The notes: generated by a model not told the origin, from the sequence alone. A stretch of 64,000 bases of DNA from Cladorhizidae sp. MBARI D1340-BT2 (GCA_028752905.1 JAQNBH010000002.1:23881059-23945058), one strand, 5' to 3'; counted from the first letter of the stretch, positions 35,668 through 49,902 are shown. A program made the numbers and translations.

Positions 35668-38600
35668 GTGGTAAGATTTGGGATTTTTCCTGGCGTTTTC
35701 CAGTTGCCAAAGCGGTGGCCTGCCAGTGAAAAACCACTACATTTATTGATAATCTGTTCACATGTTGCAGATAAGGGCCTTCTCTATCAGTTGACAAAAT
35801 CTGGGACTTTTGTCTTGTTAATTAGGGCAGTTATGAATTGTAATCTTACTTGATGCTAAACATGTTCTTGATATTTGCCCTAATTTGGTCTATATGTTTC
35901 TCATTTTCCCCCCGAAAATCTGTTTTTTTTGCCGTGAAGCTCATAACTTTTTTACACTTTACCCAAAAAAGATAATTTTTATATCACCGGATAGGTCTTC
36001 TAATTATCTGTCTTTTGTACGTGCCAAAATTTTGAGTACTCTAAGTATTAGCAAGTTATGGTGATTTGTAGTGGTAAGGTTTGTGATTTTTCCTGGCGTT
36101 TTCCAGTTGCCAAAGCGGTGGCCTGCCAGTGAAAAACCACTACATTTATTGATAATCTGTTCACATGTTGCAGATAAGGGCCTTCTCTATCAGTTGACAA
36201 AATCTGGGACTTTGGTCTTGTTAATTAGGGCAGTTATGAATTGTACTCTTACTTGATGCTAAACATGTTCTTGATATTTGCCCTAATTTGGTCTATATGT
36301 TTCTCATTTTCCCCCCGAAAATCTTGTTTTTTTGCCGTGAAGCTCATAACTTTTCTACACTTTATCCAAAAAAGATAATTTTTATATCACCGGATAGCTC
36401 TTCTAATTATCTGTCTTTTGTACGTGCCAAAATTTTGAGTACTCTAAGTATTAGCAAGTTATGGTGATTTGAAGTGGTAAGGTTTGTGATTTTTCCTGGC
36501 GTTTTCCAGTTGCCAAAGCGGTGGCCTGCCAGTGAAAAACCACTACATTTATTGATAATCTGTTCACATGTTGCAGATAAGGGCCTTCTCTATCAGTTGA
36601 CAAAATCTGGGACTTTGGTCTTGTTAATTAGGGCAGTTATGAATTGTACTCTTACTTGATGCTAAACATGTTCTTGATATTTGCCCTAATTTGGTCTATA
36701 TGTTTCTCATTTTCCCCCCGAAAATCTTGTTTTTTTGCCGTGAAGCTCATAACTTTTTTACACTTTATCTAAAAAAGATAATTTTTATATCACCGGATAG
36801 CTCTTCTAATTATCTGTCTTTTGTACGTGCCAAAATTTTGAGTACTCTAAGTATTAGCAAGTTATGGTGATTTGAAGTGGTAAGGTTTGTGATTTTTCCT
36901 GGCATTTTCCAGTTGCCAAAGCGGTGGCCTGCCAGTGAAAAACCACTACATTTATTGATAATCTGTTCACATGTTGCAGATAAGGGCCTTCTCTATCAGT
37001 TGACAAAATCTGGGACTTTGGTCTTGTTAATTAGGGCAGTTATGAATTGTACTCTTACTTGATGCTAAACATGTTCTTGATATTTGCCCTAATTTGGTCT
37101 ATATGTTTCTCATTTTCCCCCCGAAAATCTTGTTTTTTTGCCGTGAAGCTCATAACTTTTCTACACTTTATCCAAAAAAGATAATTTTTATATCACCGGA
37201 TAGCCCTTCTAATTATCTGTCTTTTGTACGTGCCAAAATTTTGAGTACTCTAAGTATTAGCAAGTTATGGTGATTTGAAGTGGTAAGATTTGGGATTTTT
37301 CCTGGCGTTTTCCAGTTGCCAAAGCGGTGGCCTGCCAGTGAAAAACCACTACATTTATTGATAATCTGTTCACATGTTGCAGATAAGGGCCTTCTCTATC
37401 AGTTGACAAAATCTGGGACTTTTGTCTTGTTAATTAGGGCAGTTATGAATTGTAATCTTACTTGATGCTAAACATGTTCTTGATATTTGCCCTAATTTGG
37501 TCTATATGTTTCTCATTTTCCCCCCGAAAATCTGTTTTTTTTGCCGTGAAGCTCATAACTTTTTTACACTTTACCCAAAAAAGATAATTTTTATATCACC
37601 GGATAGGTCTTCTAATTATCTGTCTTTTGTACGTGCCAAAATTTTGAGTACTCTAAGTATTAGCAAGTTATGGTGATTTGTAGTGGTAAGGTTTGTGATT
37701 TTTCCTGGCGTTTTCCAGTTGCCAAAGCGGTGGCCTGCCAGTGAAAAACCACTACATTTATTGATAATCTGTTCACATGTTGCAGATAAGGGCCTTCTCT
37801 ATCAGTTGACAAAATCTGGGACTTTGGTCTTGTTAATTAGGGCAGTTATGAATTGTACTCTTACTTGATGCTAAACATGTTCTTGATATTTGCCCTAATT
37901 TGGTCTATATGTTTCTCATTTTCCCCCCGAAAATCTTGTTTTTTTGCCGTGAAGCTCATAACTTTTCTACACTTTATCCAAAAAAGATAATTTTTATATC
38001 ACCGGATAGCTCTTCTAATTATCTGTCTTTTGTACGTGCCAAAATTTTGAGTACTCTAAGTATTAGCAAGTTATGGTGATTTGAAGTGGTAAGGTTTGTG
38101 ATTTTTCCTGGCGTTTTCCAGTTGCCAAAGCGGTGGCCTGCCAGTGAAAAACCACTACATTTATTGATAATCTGTTCACATGTTGCAGATAAGGGCCTTC
38201 TCTATCAGTTGACAAAATCTGGGACTTTGGTCTTGTTAATTAGGGCAGTTATGAATTGTACTCTTACTTGATGCTAAACATGTTCTTGATATTTGCCCTA
38301 ATTTGGTCTATATATATGTTTCTCATTTTCCTCCCGAAAATCTTGTTTTTTTGCCGTGAAGCTCATAACTTTTCTACACTTTACCCAAAAAAGATAATTT
38401 TTATATCACCGGATAGCCCTTCTAATTATCTGTCTTTTGTACGTATCAAAATTTTGAATACTCTAAGTATTAGGAAGTTATGATGATTTGAAGTGGTAAG
38501 GTTTGTGATTTTTCCTGGCGTTTTCCAGTTGCCAAAGCGGTGGCCTGCCAGTGAAAAACCACTACATTTATTGATAATCTGTTCACATGTTGCAGATAAG

Positions 38601-38895
38601 GGCCTTCTCTATCAGTTGACAAAATCTGGGACTTTGGTCTTGTTAATTAGGGCAGTTATGAATTGTACTCTTACTTGATGCTAAACATGTTCTTGATATT
38701 TGCCCTAATTTGGTCTATATGTTTCTCATTTTCCCCCCGAAAATCTTGTTTTTTTGCCGTGAAGCTCATAACTTTTCTACACTTTATCCAAAAAAGATAA
38801 TTTTTATATCACCGGATAGCCCTTCTAATTATCTGTCTTTTGTACGTGCCAAAATTTTGAGTACTCTAAGTATTAGCAAGTTATGGTGATTTGAA
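35668..38895. repeat. Family C 8-mer HOR copy 1 (3228 bp)
   Basis: Units start at 35668 (F type), 36071 (gatttgtag type), 36474, 36877, 37280 (F), 37683 (gatttgtag), 38086 (407) and 38493. Each has a partner 3228 bp downstream. Unit 36877 alone has ggcatttt for ggcgtttt. Within the 8-mer, the F plus gatttgtag pair occurs twice, four units apart. Confidence 0.88.
38493..38895. repeat. Chimeric monomer at the 8-mer joint
   Basis: It follows a 407-bp unit and begins with atgatgatttg (A at 38483), as 909-bp units do, but has no insert. It is then followed by an F-type unit, as units 36877 and 40105 are. The simplest reading is an exchange between a 909-bp unit and a 36877-type unit between 38484 and 38691. 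Precise loss of the insert is the alternative. Confidence 0.75.
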
Positions 38896-41800
38896 GTGGT
38901 AAGATTTGGGATTTTTCCTGGCGTTTTCCAGTTGCCAAAGCGGTGGCCTGCCAGTGAAAAACCACTACATTTATTGATAATCTGTTCACATGTTGCAGAT
39001 AAGGGCCTTCTCTATCAGTTGACAAAATCTGGGACTTTTGTCTTGTTAATTAGGGCAGTTATGAATTGTAATCTTACTTGATGCTAAACATGTTCTTGAT
39101 ATTTGCCCTAATTTGGTCTATATGTTTCTCATTTTCCCCCCGAAAATCTGTTTTTTTTGCCGTGAAGCTCATAACTTTTTTACACTTTACCCAAAAAAGA
39201 TAATTTTTATATCACCGGATAGGTCTTCTAATTATCTGTCTTTTGTACGTGCCAAAATTTTGAGTACTCTAAGTATTAGCAAGTTATGGTGATTTGTAGT
39301 GGTAAGGTTTGTGATTTTTCCTGGCGTTTTCCAGTTGCCAAAGCGGTGGCCTGCCAGTGAAAAACCACTACATTTATTGATAATCTGTTCACATGTTGCA
39401 GATAAGGGCCTTCTCTATCAGTTGACAAAATCTGGGACTTTGGTCTTGTTAATTAGGGCAGTTATGAATTGTACTCTTACTTGATGCTAAACATGTTCTT
39501 GATATTTGCCCTAATTTGGTCTATATGTTTCTCATTTTCCCCCCGAAAATCTTGTTTTTTTGCCGTGAAGCTCATAACTTTTCTACACTTTATCCAAAAA
39601 AGATAATTTTTATATCACCGGATAGCTCTTCTAATTATCTGTCTTTTGTACGTGCCAAAATTTTGAGTACTCTAAGTATTAGCAAGTTATGGTGATTTGA
39701 AGTGGTAAGGTTTGTGATTTTTCCTGGCGTTTTCCAGTTGCCAAAGCGGTGGCCTGCCAGTGAAAAACCACTACATTTATTGATAATCTGTTCACATGTT
39801 GCAGATAAGGGCCTTCTCTATCAGTTGACAAAATCTGGGACTTTGGTCTTGTTAATTAGGGCAGTTATGAATTGTACTCTTACTTGATGCTAAACATGTT
39901 CTTGATATTTGCCCTAATTTGGTCTATATGTTTCTCATTTTCCCCCCGAAAATCTTGTTTTTTTGCCGTGAAGCTCATAACTTTTTTACACTTTATCTAA
40001 AAAAGATAATTTTTATATCACCGGATAGCTCTTCTAATTATCTGTCTTTTGTACGTGCCAAAATTTTGAGTACTCTAAGTATTAGCAAGTTATGGTGATT
40101 TGAAGTGGTAAGGTTTGTGATTTTTCCTGGCGTTTTCCAGTTGCCAAAGCGGTGGCCTGCCAGTGAAAAACCACTACATTTATTGATAATCTGTTCACAT
40201 GTTGCAGATAAGGGCCTTCTCTATCAGTTGACAAAATCTGGGACTTTGGTCTTGTTAATTAGGGCAGTTATGAATTGTACTCTTACTTGATGCTAAACAT
40301 GTTCTTGATATTTGCCCTAATTTGGTCTATATGTTTCTCATTTTCCCCCCGAAAATCTTGTTTTTTTGCCGTGAAGCTCATAACTTTTCTACACTTTATC
40401 CAAAAAAGATAATTTTTATATCACCGGATAGCCCTTCTAATTATCTGTCTTTTGTACGTGCCAAAATTTTGAGTACTCTAAGTATTAGCAAGTTATGGTG
40501 ATTTGAAGTGGTAAGATTTGGGATTTTTCCTGGCGTTTTCCAGTTGCCAAAGCGGTGGCCTGCCAGTGAAAAACCACTACATTTATTGATAATCTGTTCA
40601 CATGTTGCAGATAAGGGCCTTCTCTATCAGTTGACAAAATCTGGGACTTTTGTCTTGTTAATTAGGGCAGTTATGAATTGTAATCTTACTTGATGCTAAA
40701 CATGTTCTTGATATTTGCCCTAATTTGGTCTATATGTTTCTCATTTTCCCCCCGAAAATCTGTTTTTTTTGCCGTGAAGCTCATAACTTTTTTACACTTT
40801 ACCCAAAAAAGATAATTTTTATATCACCGGATAGGTCTTCTAATTATCTGTCTTTTGTACGTGCCAAAATTTTGAGTACTCTAAGTATTAGCAAGTTATG
40901 GTGATTTGTAGTGGTAAGGTTTGTGATTTTTCCTGGCGTTTTCCAGTTGCCAAAGCGGTGGCCTGCCAGTGAAAAACCACTACATTTATTGATAATCTGT
41001 TCACATGTTGCAGATAAGGGCCTTCTCTATCAGTTGACAAAATCTGGGACTTTGGTCTTGTTAATTAGGGCAGTTATGAATTGTACTCTTACTTGATGCT
41101 AAACATGTTCTTGATATTTGCCCTAATTTGGTCTATATGTTTCTCATTTTCCCCCCGAAAATCTTGTTTTTTTGCCGTGAAGCTCATAACTTTTCTACAC
41201 TTTATCCAAAAAAGATAATTTTTATATCACCGGATAGCTCTTCTAATTATCTGTCTTTTGTACGTGCCAAAATTTTGAGTACTCTAAGTATTAGCAAGTT
41301 ATGGTGATTTGAAGTGGTAAGGTTTGTGATTTTTCCTGGCGTTTTCCAGTTGCCAAAGCGGTGGCCTGCCAGTGAAAAACCACTACATTTATTGATAATC
41401 TGTTCACATGTTGCAGATAAGGGCCTTCTCTATCAGTTGACAAAATCTGGGACTTTGGTCTTGTTAATTAGGGCAGTTATGAATTGTACTCTTACTTGAT
41501 GCTAAACATGTTCTTGATATTTGCCCTAATTTGGTCTATATATATGTTTCTCATTTTCCTCCCGAAAATCTTGTTTTTTTGCCGTGAAGCTCATAACTTT
41601 TCTACACTTTACCCAAAAAAGATAATTTTTATATCACCGGATAGCCCTTCTAATTATCTGTCTTTTGTACGTATCAAAATTTTGAATACTCTAAGTATTA
41701 GGAAGTTATGATGATTTGAAGTGGTAAGGTTTGTGATTTTTCCTGGCGTTTTCCAGTTGCCAAAGCGGTGGCCTGCCAGTGAAAAACCACTACATTTATT

Positions 41801-42123
41801 GATAATCTGTTCACATGTTGCAGATAAGGGCCTTCTCTATCAGTTGACAAAATCTGGGACTTTGGTCTTGTTAATTAGGGCAGTTATGAATTGTACTCTT
41901 ACTTGATGCTAAACATGTTAGCTTCGTAGATTATCCACACTTCACTGAATAGACTTGATGTATAGCTATTAAGATAGGACTCTCTAAGTGCTCTCTCTTG
42001 ATACCTAACATCCATATATTCTGCACACTTCACTGTAATGGACTTGCAAGATAGGTATCTCTCAGTGTTCTCTATCTTGAGCTAAACATGTTAGCTTCAT
42101 AGATTCTCCACACTTCACTGAAT
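38896..42123. repeat. Family C 8-mer HOR copy 2, ending in a 909-bp unit
   Basis: Units start at 38896 (F), 39299 (gatttgtag), 39702, 40105, 40508 (F), 40911 (gatttgtag), 41314 (407) and 41721. They follow copy 1 at +3228. The copies diverge at the eighth unit, which in copy 2 is the insert-bearing 909-bp unit (41721-42629). The end given here is nominal. Confidence 0.85.
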
Positions 42124-42425
42124 AGACTTGATATATAGTTCTAAAGGTAGGCCTCTCTCTGTTCTCTCTCTTGATACCAAACATCCGTATATTCCGCATA
42201 CTTCACAGTAATGGACTTGATAGAATCACAAGATAGGTTTCTCTCTGCTCTCTCTTGATGCTAAATAGATTCTCCACACTTCACTGAATAAACTTGATAT
42301 ATAGCTATTAAGATAGGTCTCTCTCTGTGCTCTCTGTTGATATCAAACATCCATAATATTCTGCAAACTTTACTGTAATGGACTTGATATGATTCGAATG
42401 ATAGGTTTCATTATGTGTTCTCTAT
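41920..42425. repeat. 506-bp insert, family C
   Basis: Standard C form with a private ctgcaaac for ctgcacac near 42362. Confidence 0.9.
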
Positions 42426-43032
42426 CTTGATATTTGCCCTAATTTGGTCTATATGTTTCTCATTTTCCCCCCGAAAATCTTGTTTTTTTGCCGTGAAGCT
42501 CATAACTTTTCTACACTTTATCCAAAAAAGATAATTTTTATATCACCGGATAGCCCTTCTAATTATCTGTCTTTTGTACGTGCCAAAATTTTGAGTACTC
42601 TAAGTATTAGCAAGTTATGGTGATTTGAAGTGGTAAGGTTTGGGATTTTTCCTGGCGTTTTCCAGTTGCCAAAGCGGTGGCCTGCCAGTGAAAAACCACT
42701 ACATTTATTGATAATCTGTTCACATGTTGCAGATAAGGGCCTTCTCTATCAGTTGACAAAATCTGGGACTTTGGTCTGGTTAATTAGGGCAGTTATGAAT
42801 TGTACTCTTACTTGATGCTAAACATGTTCTTGATATTTGCCCTAATTTGGTCTATATGTTTCTCATTTTCCCCCCGAAAATCTTGTTTTTTTGCCGTGAA
42901 GCTCATAACTTTTCTACACTTTATCCAAAAAAGATAATTTTTATATCACCGGATAGCCCTTCTAATTATCTGTCTTTTGTACTTGCCAAAATTTTGAGTA
43001 CTCTAAGTATTAGCAAGTTATGGTGATTTGAA

Positions 43033-43435
43033 GTGGTAAGATTTGGGATTTTTCCTGGCGTTTTCCAGTTGCCAAAGCGGTGGCCTGCCAGTGAAAAACC
43101 ACTACATTTATTGATAATCTGTTCACATGTTGCAGATAAGGGCCTTCTCTATCAGTTGACAAAATCTGGGACTTTTGTCTTGTTAATTAGGGCAGTTATG
43201 AATTGTACTCTTACTTGATGCTAAACATGTTCTTGATATTTGCCCTAATTTGGTCTATATGTTTCTCATTTTCCCCCCGAAAATCTTGTTTTTTTGCCGT
43301 GAAGCTCATAACTTTTTTACACTTTATCTAAAAAAGATAATTTTTATATCACCGGATAGCTCTTCTAATTATCTGTCTTTTGTACGTGCCAAAATTTTGA
43401 GTACTCTAAGTATTAGCAAGTTATGGTGATTTGAA
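43033..43435. repeat. Chimeric monomer, exchange within 31 bp
   Basis: The 5' part has the F-type marks agatttggg and acttttgtc (T at 43176). From gtactc (C at 43208) onward it has the marks of units 36474 and 39702 (aacttttttac, tttatct). All true F units have gtaatc at that point. The joint therefore lies between 43177 and 43207, near the end of the conserved core. Confidence 0.88.
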
Positions 43436-45250
43436 GTGGTAAGGTTTGTGATTTTTCCTGGCGTTTTCCAGTTGCCAAAGCGGTGGCCTGCCAGTGAAAA
43501 ACCACTACATTTATTGATAATCTGTTCACATGTTGCAGATAAGGGCCTTCTCTATCAGTTGACAAAATCTGGGACTTTGGTCTTGTTAATTAGGGCAGTT
43601 ATGAATTGTACTCTTACTTGATGCTAAACATGTTCTTGATATTTGCCCTAATTTGGTCTATATGTTTCTCATTTTCCCCCCGAAAATCTTGTTTTTTTGC
43701 CGTGAAGCTCATAACTTTTCTACACTTTATCCAAAAAAGATAATTTTTATATCACCGTATAGCCCTTCTAATTATCTGTCTTTTGTACGTGCCAAAATTT
43801 TGAGTACTCTAAGTATTAGCAAGTTATGGTGATTTGAAGTGGTAAGATTTGGGATTTTTCCTGGCGTTTTCCAGTTGCCAAAGCGGTGGCCTGCCAGTGA
43901 AAAACCACTACATTTATTGATAATCTGTTCACATGTTGCAGATAAGGGCCTTCTCTATCAGTTGACAAAATCTGGGACTTTTGTCTTGTTAATTAGGGCA
44001 GTTATGAATTGTAATCTTACTTGATGCTAAACATGTTCTTGATATTTGCCCTAATTTGGTCTATATGTTTCTCATTTTCCCCCCGAAAATCTGTTTTTTT
44101 TGCCGTGAAGCTCATAACTTTTTTACACTTTACCCAAAAAAGATAATTTTTATATCACCGGATAGGTCTTCTAATTATCTGTCTTTTGTACGTGCCAAAA
44201 TTTTGAGTACTCTAAGTATTAGCAAGTTATGGTGATTTGTAGTGGTAAGGTTTGTGATTTTTCCTGGCGTTTTCCAGTTGCCAAAGCGGTGGCCTGCCAG
44301 TGAAAAACCACTACATTTATTGATAATCTGTTCACATGTTGCAGATAAGGGCCTTCTCTATCAGTTGACAAAATCTGGGACTTTGGTCTTGTTAATTAGG
44401 GCAGTTATGAATTGTACTCTTACTTGATGCTAAACATGTTCTTGATATTTGCCCTAATTTGGTCTATATGTTTCTCATTTTCCCCCCGAAAATCTTGTTT
44501 TTTTGCCGTGAAGCTCATAACTTTTCTACACTTTATCCAAAAAAGATAATTTTTATATCACCGGATAGCTCTTCTAATTATCTGTCTTTTGTACGTGCCA
44601 AAATTTTGAGTACTCTAAGTATTAGCAAGTTATGGTGATTTGAAGTGGTAAGGTTTGTGATTTTTCCTGGCGTTTTCCAGTTGCCAAAGCGGTGGCCTGC
44701 CAGTGAAAAACCACTACATTTATTGATAATCTGTTCACATGTTGCAGATAAGGGCCTTCTCTATCAGTTGACAAAATCTGGGACTTTGGTCTTGTTAATT
44801 AGGGCAGTTATGAATTGTACTCTTACTTGATGCTAAACATGTTCTTGATATTTGCCCTAATTTGGTCTATATATATGTTTCTCATTTTCCTCCCGAAAAT
44901 CTTGTTTTTTTGCCGTGAAGCTCATAACTTTTCTACACTTTACCCAAAAAAGATAATTTTTATATCACCGGATAGCCCTTCTAATTATCTGTCTTTTGTA
45001 CGTATCAAAATTTTGAATACTCTAAGTATTAGGAAGTTATGATGATTTGAAGTGGTAAGGTTTGTGATTTTTCCTGGCGTTTTCCAGTTGCCAAAGCGGT
45101 GGCCTGCCAGTGAAAAACCACTACATTTATTGATAATCTGTTCACATGTTGCAGATAAGGGCCTTCTCTATCAGTTGACAAAATCTGGGACTTTGGTCTT
45201 GTTAATTAGGGCAGTTATGAATTGTACTCTTACTTGATGCTAAACATGTT

Positions 45251-45756
45251 AGCTTCGTAGATTATCCACACTTCACTGAATAGACTTGATGTATAGCTAT
45301 TAAGATAGGACTCTCTAAGTGCTCTCTCTTGATACCTAACATCCATATATTCTGCACACTTCACTGTAATGGACTTGCAAGATAGGTATCTCTCAGTGTT
45401 CTCTATCTTGAGCTAAACATGTTAGCTTCATAGATTCTCCACACTTCACTGAATAGACTTGATATATAGTTCTAAAGGTAGGCCTCTCTCTGTTCTCTCT
45501 CTTGATACCAAACATCCGTATATTCCGCATACTTCACAGTAATGGACTTGATAGAATCACAAGATAGGTTTCTCTCTGCTCTCTCTTGATGCTAAATAGA
45601 TTCTCCACACTTCACTGAATAAACTTGATATATAGCTATTAAGATAGGTCTCTCTCTGTGCTCTCTGTTGATATCAAACATCCATAATATTCTGCACACT
45701 TTACTGTAATGGACTTGATATGATTCGAATGATAGGTTTCATTATGTGTTCTCTAT
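45251..45756. repeat. 506-bp insert, family C
   Basis: Standard C form; it opens the expanded 10006-bp HOR. Confidence 0.9.
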
Positions 45757-47572
45757 CTTGATATTTGCCCTAATTTGGTCTATATGTTTCTCATTTTCCC
45801 CCCGAAAATCTTGTTTTTTTGCCGTGAAGCTCATAACTTTTCTACACTTTATCCAAAAAAGATAATTTTTATATCACCGGATAGCCCTTCTAATTATCTG
45901 TCTTTTGTACGTGCCAAAATTTTGAGTACTCTAAGTATTAGCAAGTTATGGTGATTTGAAGTGGTAAGGTTTGGGATTTTTCCTGGCGTTTTCCAGTTGC
46001 CAAAGCGGTGGCCTGCCAGTGAAAAACCACTACATTTATTGATAATCTGTTCACATGTTGCAGATAAGGGCCTTCTCTATCAGTTGACAAAATCTGGGAC
46101 TTTGGTCTGGTTAATTAGGGCAGTTATGAATTGTACTCTTACTTGATGCTAAACATGTTCTTGATATTTGCCCTAATTTGGTCTATATGTTTCTCATTTT
46201 CCCCCCGAAAATCTTGTTTTTTTGCCGTGAAGCTCATAACTTTTCTACACTTTATCCAAAAAAGATAATTTTTATATCACCGGATAGCCCTTCTAATTAT
46301 CTGTCTTTTGTACTTGCCAAAATTTTGAGTACTCTAAGTATTAGCAAGTTATGGTGATTTGAAGTGGTAAGATTTGGGATTTTTCCTGGCGTTTTCCAGT
46401 TGCCAAAGCGGTGGCCTGCCAGTGAAAAACCACTACATTTATTGATAATCTGTTCACATGTTGCAGATAAGGGCCTTCTCTATCAGTTGACAAAATCTGG
46501 GACTTTTGTCTTGTTAATTAGGGCAGTTATGAATTGTAATCTTACTTGATGCTAAACATGTTCTTGATATTTGCCCTAATTTGGTCTATATGTTTCTCAT
46601 TTCCCCCCCGAAAATCTGGTTTTTTTGCCGTGAAGCTCATAACTTTTTTACACTTTACCCAAAAAAGATAATTTTTATATCACCGGATAGGTCTTCTAAT
46701 TATCTGTCTTTTGTACGTGCCAAAATTTTGAGTACTCTAAGTATTAGCAAGTTATGGTGATTTGAAGTGGTAAGGTTTGTGATTTTTCCTGGCGTTTTCC
46801 AGTTGCCAAAGCGGTGGCCTGCCAGTGAAAAACCACTACATTTATTGATAATCTGTTCACATGTTGCAGATAAGGGCCTTCTCTATCAGTTGACAAAATC
46901 TGGGACTTTGGTCTTGTTAATTAGGGCAGTTATGAATTGTACTCTTACTTGATGCTAAACATGTTCTTGATATTTGCCCTAATTTGGTCTATATGTTTCT
47001 CATTTTCCCCCCGAAAATCTTGTTTTTTTGCCGTGAAGCTCATAACTTTCCTACACATTACCCAAAAAAGATAATTTTTATATCACCGGATAACCCTTCT
47101 AATTATCTGTCTTTTGTACGTGCCAAAATTTTGAGTACTCTAAGTATTAGGAAGTTATGATGATTTCAAGTGGTAAGGTTTGTGATTTTTCCTGGCGTTT
47201 TCCAGTTGCCAAAGCGGTGGCCTGCCAGTGAAAAACCACTACATTTATTGATAATCTGTTCACATGTTGCAGATAAGGGCCTTCTCTATCAGTTGACAAA
47301 ATCTGGGACTTTGGTCTTGTTAATTAGGGCAGTTATGAATTGTACTCTTACTTGATGCTAAACATGTTCTTGATATTTGCCCTAATTTGGTCTATATGTT
47401 TCTCATTTTCCCCCCGAAAATCTTGTTTTTTTGCCGTGAAGCTCATAACATTTCTACACTTTACCCCAAAAAGATAATTTTTATATCACCGGATAGCTCT
47501 TCTAATTATCTGTCTTTTGTACGTGCCAAAATTTTAAGTACTCTAAGTATTAGCAAGTTATGGTGATTTGAA

Positions 47573-47887
47573 GTGGTAAGGTTTGGGATTTTTCCTGGCG
47601 TTTTACAGTTGCCAAAGCGGTGGCCTGCCAGTGAAAAACCACTACATTTATTGATAATCTGTTCACATGTTGCAGATAAGGGCCTTCTCTATCAGTTGAC
47701 AAAATCTGGGACTTTGGTCTTGTTAATTAGGGCAGTTATGAATTGTACTCTTACTTGATGCTAAACATGTTCTTTATATTTAAAAAAGATAATTTTTATA
47801 TCACCGGATAGCCCTTCTAATTATCTGTCTTTTGTACGTGCCAAAATTTTGAGTACTCTAAGTATTAGCAAGTTATGGTGATTTGAA
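47573..47887. repeat. 315-bp monomer with 88-bp deletion, copy 1
   Basis: The core is complete but the tract from gccctaattt to ctttaccc is missing, joining atattt directly to aaaaaagata (near 47778). A further G to T gives ctttatattt. The core carries ttttacag in place of ttttccag (C to A), a mark shared by all three 315-bp units. The tail is normal. All three deletions have the same endpoints, so there was one event. Confidence 0.92.
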
Positions 47888-49499
47888 GTGGTAAGGTTTG
47901 GGATTTTTCCTGGCGTTTTCCAGTTGCCAAAGCGGTGGCCTGCCAGTGAAAAACCACTACATTTATTGATAATCTGTTCACATGTTGCAGATAAGGGCCT
48001 TCTCTATCAGTTGACAAAATCTGGGACTTTGGTCTTGTTAATTAGGGCAGTTATGAATTGTACTCTTACTTGATGCTAAACATGTTCTTGATATTTGCCC
48101 TAATTTGGTCTATATGTTTCTCATTTTCCCCCCGAAAATCTTGTTTTTTTGCCGTGAAGCTCATAACTTTTTTACACTTTACCCAAAAAAGATAATTTTT
48201 ATATCACCGGATAGCTCTTCTAATTATCTGTCTTTTGTACGTGCCAAAATTTTGAGTACTCTAAGTATTAGCAAGTTATGGTGATTTGAAGTGGTAAGGT
48301 TTGTGATTTTTCCTGGCGTTTTCCAGTTGCCAAAGCGGTGGCCTGCCAGTGAAAAACCACTACATTTATTGATAATCTGTTCACATGTTGCAGATAAGGG
48401 CCTTCTCTATCAGTTGACAAAATCTGGGACTTTGGTCTTGTTAATTAGGGCAGTTATGAATTGTACTCTTACTTGATGCTAAACATGTTCTTGATATTTG
48501 CCCTAATTTGGTCTATATGTTTCTCATTTTCCCCCCGAAAATCTTGTTTTTTTGCCGTGAAGCTCATAACTTTTTTACACTTTACCCCAAAAAGATAATT
48601 TTTATATCACCGGATAGCTCTTCTAATTATCTGTCTTTTGTACGTGCCAAAATTTTGAGTACTCTAAGTATTAGCAAGTTATGGTGATTTGAAATGGTAA
48701 GGTTTGTGATTTTTCCTGGCGTTTTCCAGTTGCCAAAGCGGTGGCCTGCCAGTGAAAAACCACTACATTTATTGATAATCTGTTCACATGTTGCAGATAA
48801 GGGCCTTCTCTATCAGTTGACAAAATCTGGGACTTTGGTCTTGTTAATTAGGGCAGTTATGAATTGTACTCTTACTTGATGCTAAACATGTTCTTGATAT
48901 TTGCCCTAATTTGGTCTATATGTTTCTCATTTTCCCCCCGAAAATCTTGTTTTTTTGCCGTGAAGCTCATAACTTTTCTACACTTTACCCAAAAAAGATA
49001 ATTTTTATATCACCGGATAGCTCTTCTAATTATCTGTCTTTTGTACGTGCCAAAATTTTGAGTACTCTAAGTATTAGCAAGTTATGGTGATTTGAAATGG
49101 TAAGGTTTGTGATTTTTCCTGGCGTTTTCCAGTTGCCAAAGCGGTGGCCTGCCAGTGAAAAACCACTACATTTATTGATAATCTGTTCACATGTTGCAGA
49201 TAAGGGCCTTCTCTATCAGTTGACAAAATCTGGGACTTTGGTCTTGTTAATTAGGGCAGTTATGAATTGTACTCTTACTTGATGCTAAACATGTTCTTGA
49301 TATTTGCCCTAATTTGGTCTATATGTTTCTCATTTCCCCCCCGAAAATCTTGTTGTTTTGCCGTGAAGCTCATAACTTTTCTACACTTTACCCAAAAAAG
49401 ATAATTTTTATATCACCGGATAGCTCTTCTAATTATCTGTCTTTTGTACGTGCCAAAATTTTGAGTACTCTAAGTATTAGCAAGTTATGGTGATTTGAA

Positions 49500-49902
49500 G
49501 TGGTAAGGTTTGAGAATTTTCCTGGCGTTTTCCAGTTGCCAAAGCGGTGTCCTGCCAGTGAAAAACCACTACATTTATTGATAATCTGTTCACATGTTGC
49601 AGATAAGGGCCTTCTCTATCAGTTGACAAAATCTGGGACTTTGGTCTTGTTAATTAGGGCAGTTATGAATTGTACTCTTACTTGATGCTAAACATGTTCT
49701 TGATATTTGCCCTAATTGGGTCTATATGTTTCTCATTTTCCCCCCGAAAATCTTTTTTTTTTGCCGTGAAGCTCATAACATTTCTACACTTTACCCAAAA
49801 AAGATAATATTTATATCACCGGATAGCCCTTCTAATTATCTGTCTTTTGTACGTGCCAAAATTTTGAGTACTCTAAGTATTAGCAAGTTATGGTGATTTG
49901 AA
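49500..49902. repeat. Chimeric monomer, gagaatttt type joined to a 909-type tail
   Basis: Most of it equals units 53442 and 59909 (gagaatttt, cggtgtcc, aattgggtc, a T9 run, taatattt with A at 49809). Those units end in gtactt, aatgttgag and attaagaag, whereas this one ends in gtacg (G at 49853), aattttgag and attagcaag, like the end of a 909-bp unit. The exchange lies between 49810 and 49852, in the variable half. Confidence 0.85.

Larger units (their letters stand above)
41721..45051. repeat. Family C seven-unit block (3331 bp)
   Basis: Units start at 41721 (909), 42630 (tctggtt), 43033 (chimera), 43436, 43839 (F), 44242 (gatttgtag) and 44645 (407). This is a shortened HOR: compared with 32341-38492 the units from about 34056 to 36474 are missing, removed by the exchange preserved in unit 43033. 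A private mark is ctgcaaac near 42362. Confidence 0.85.
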
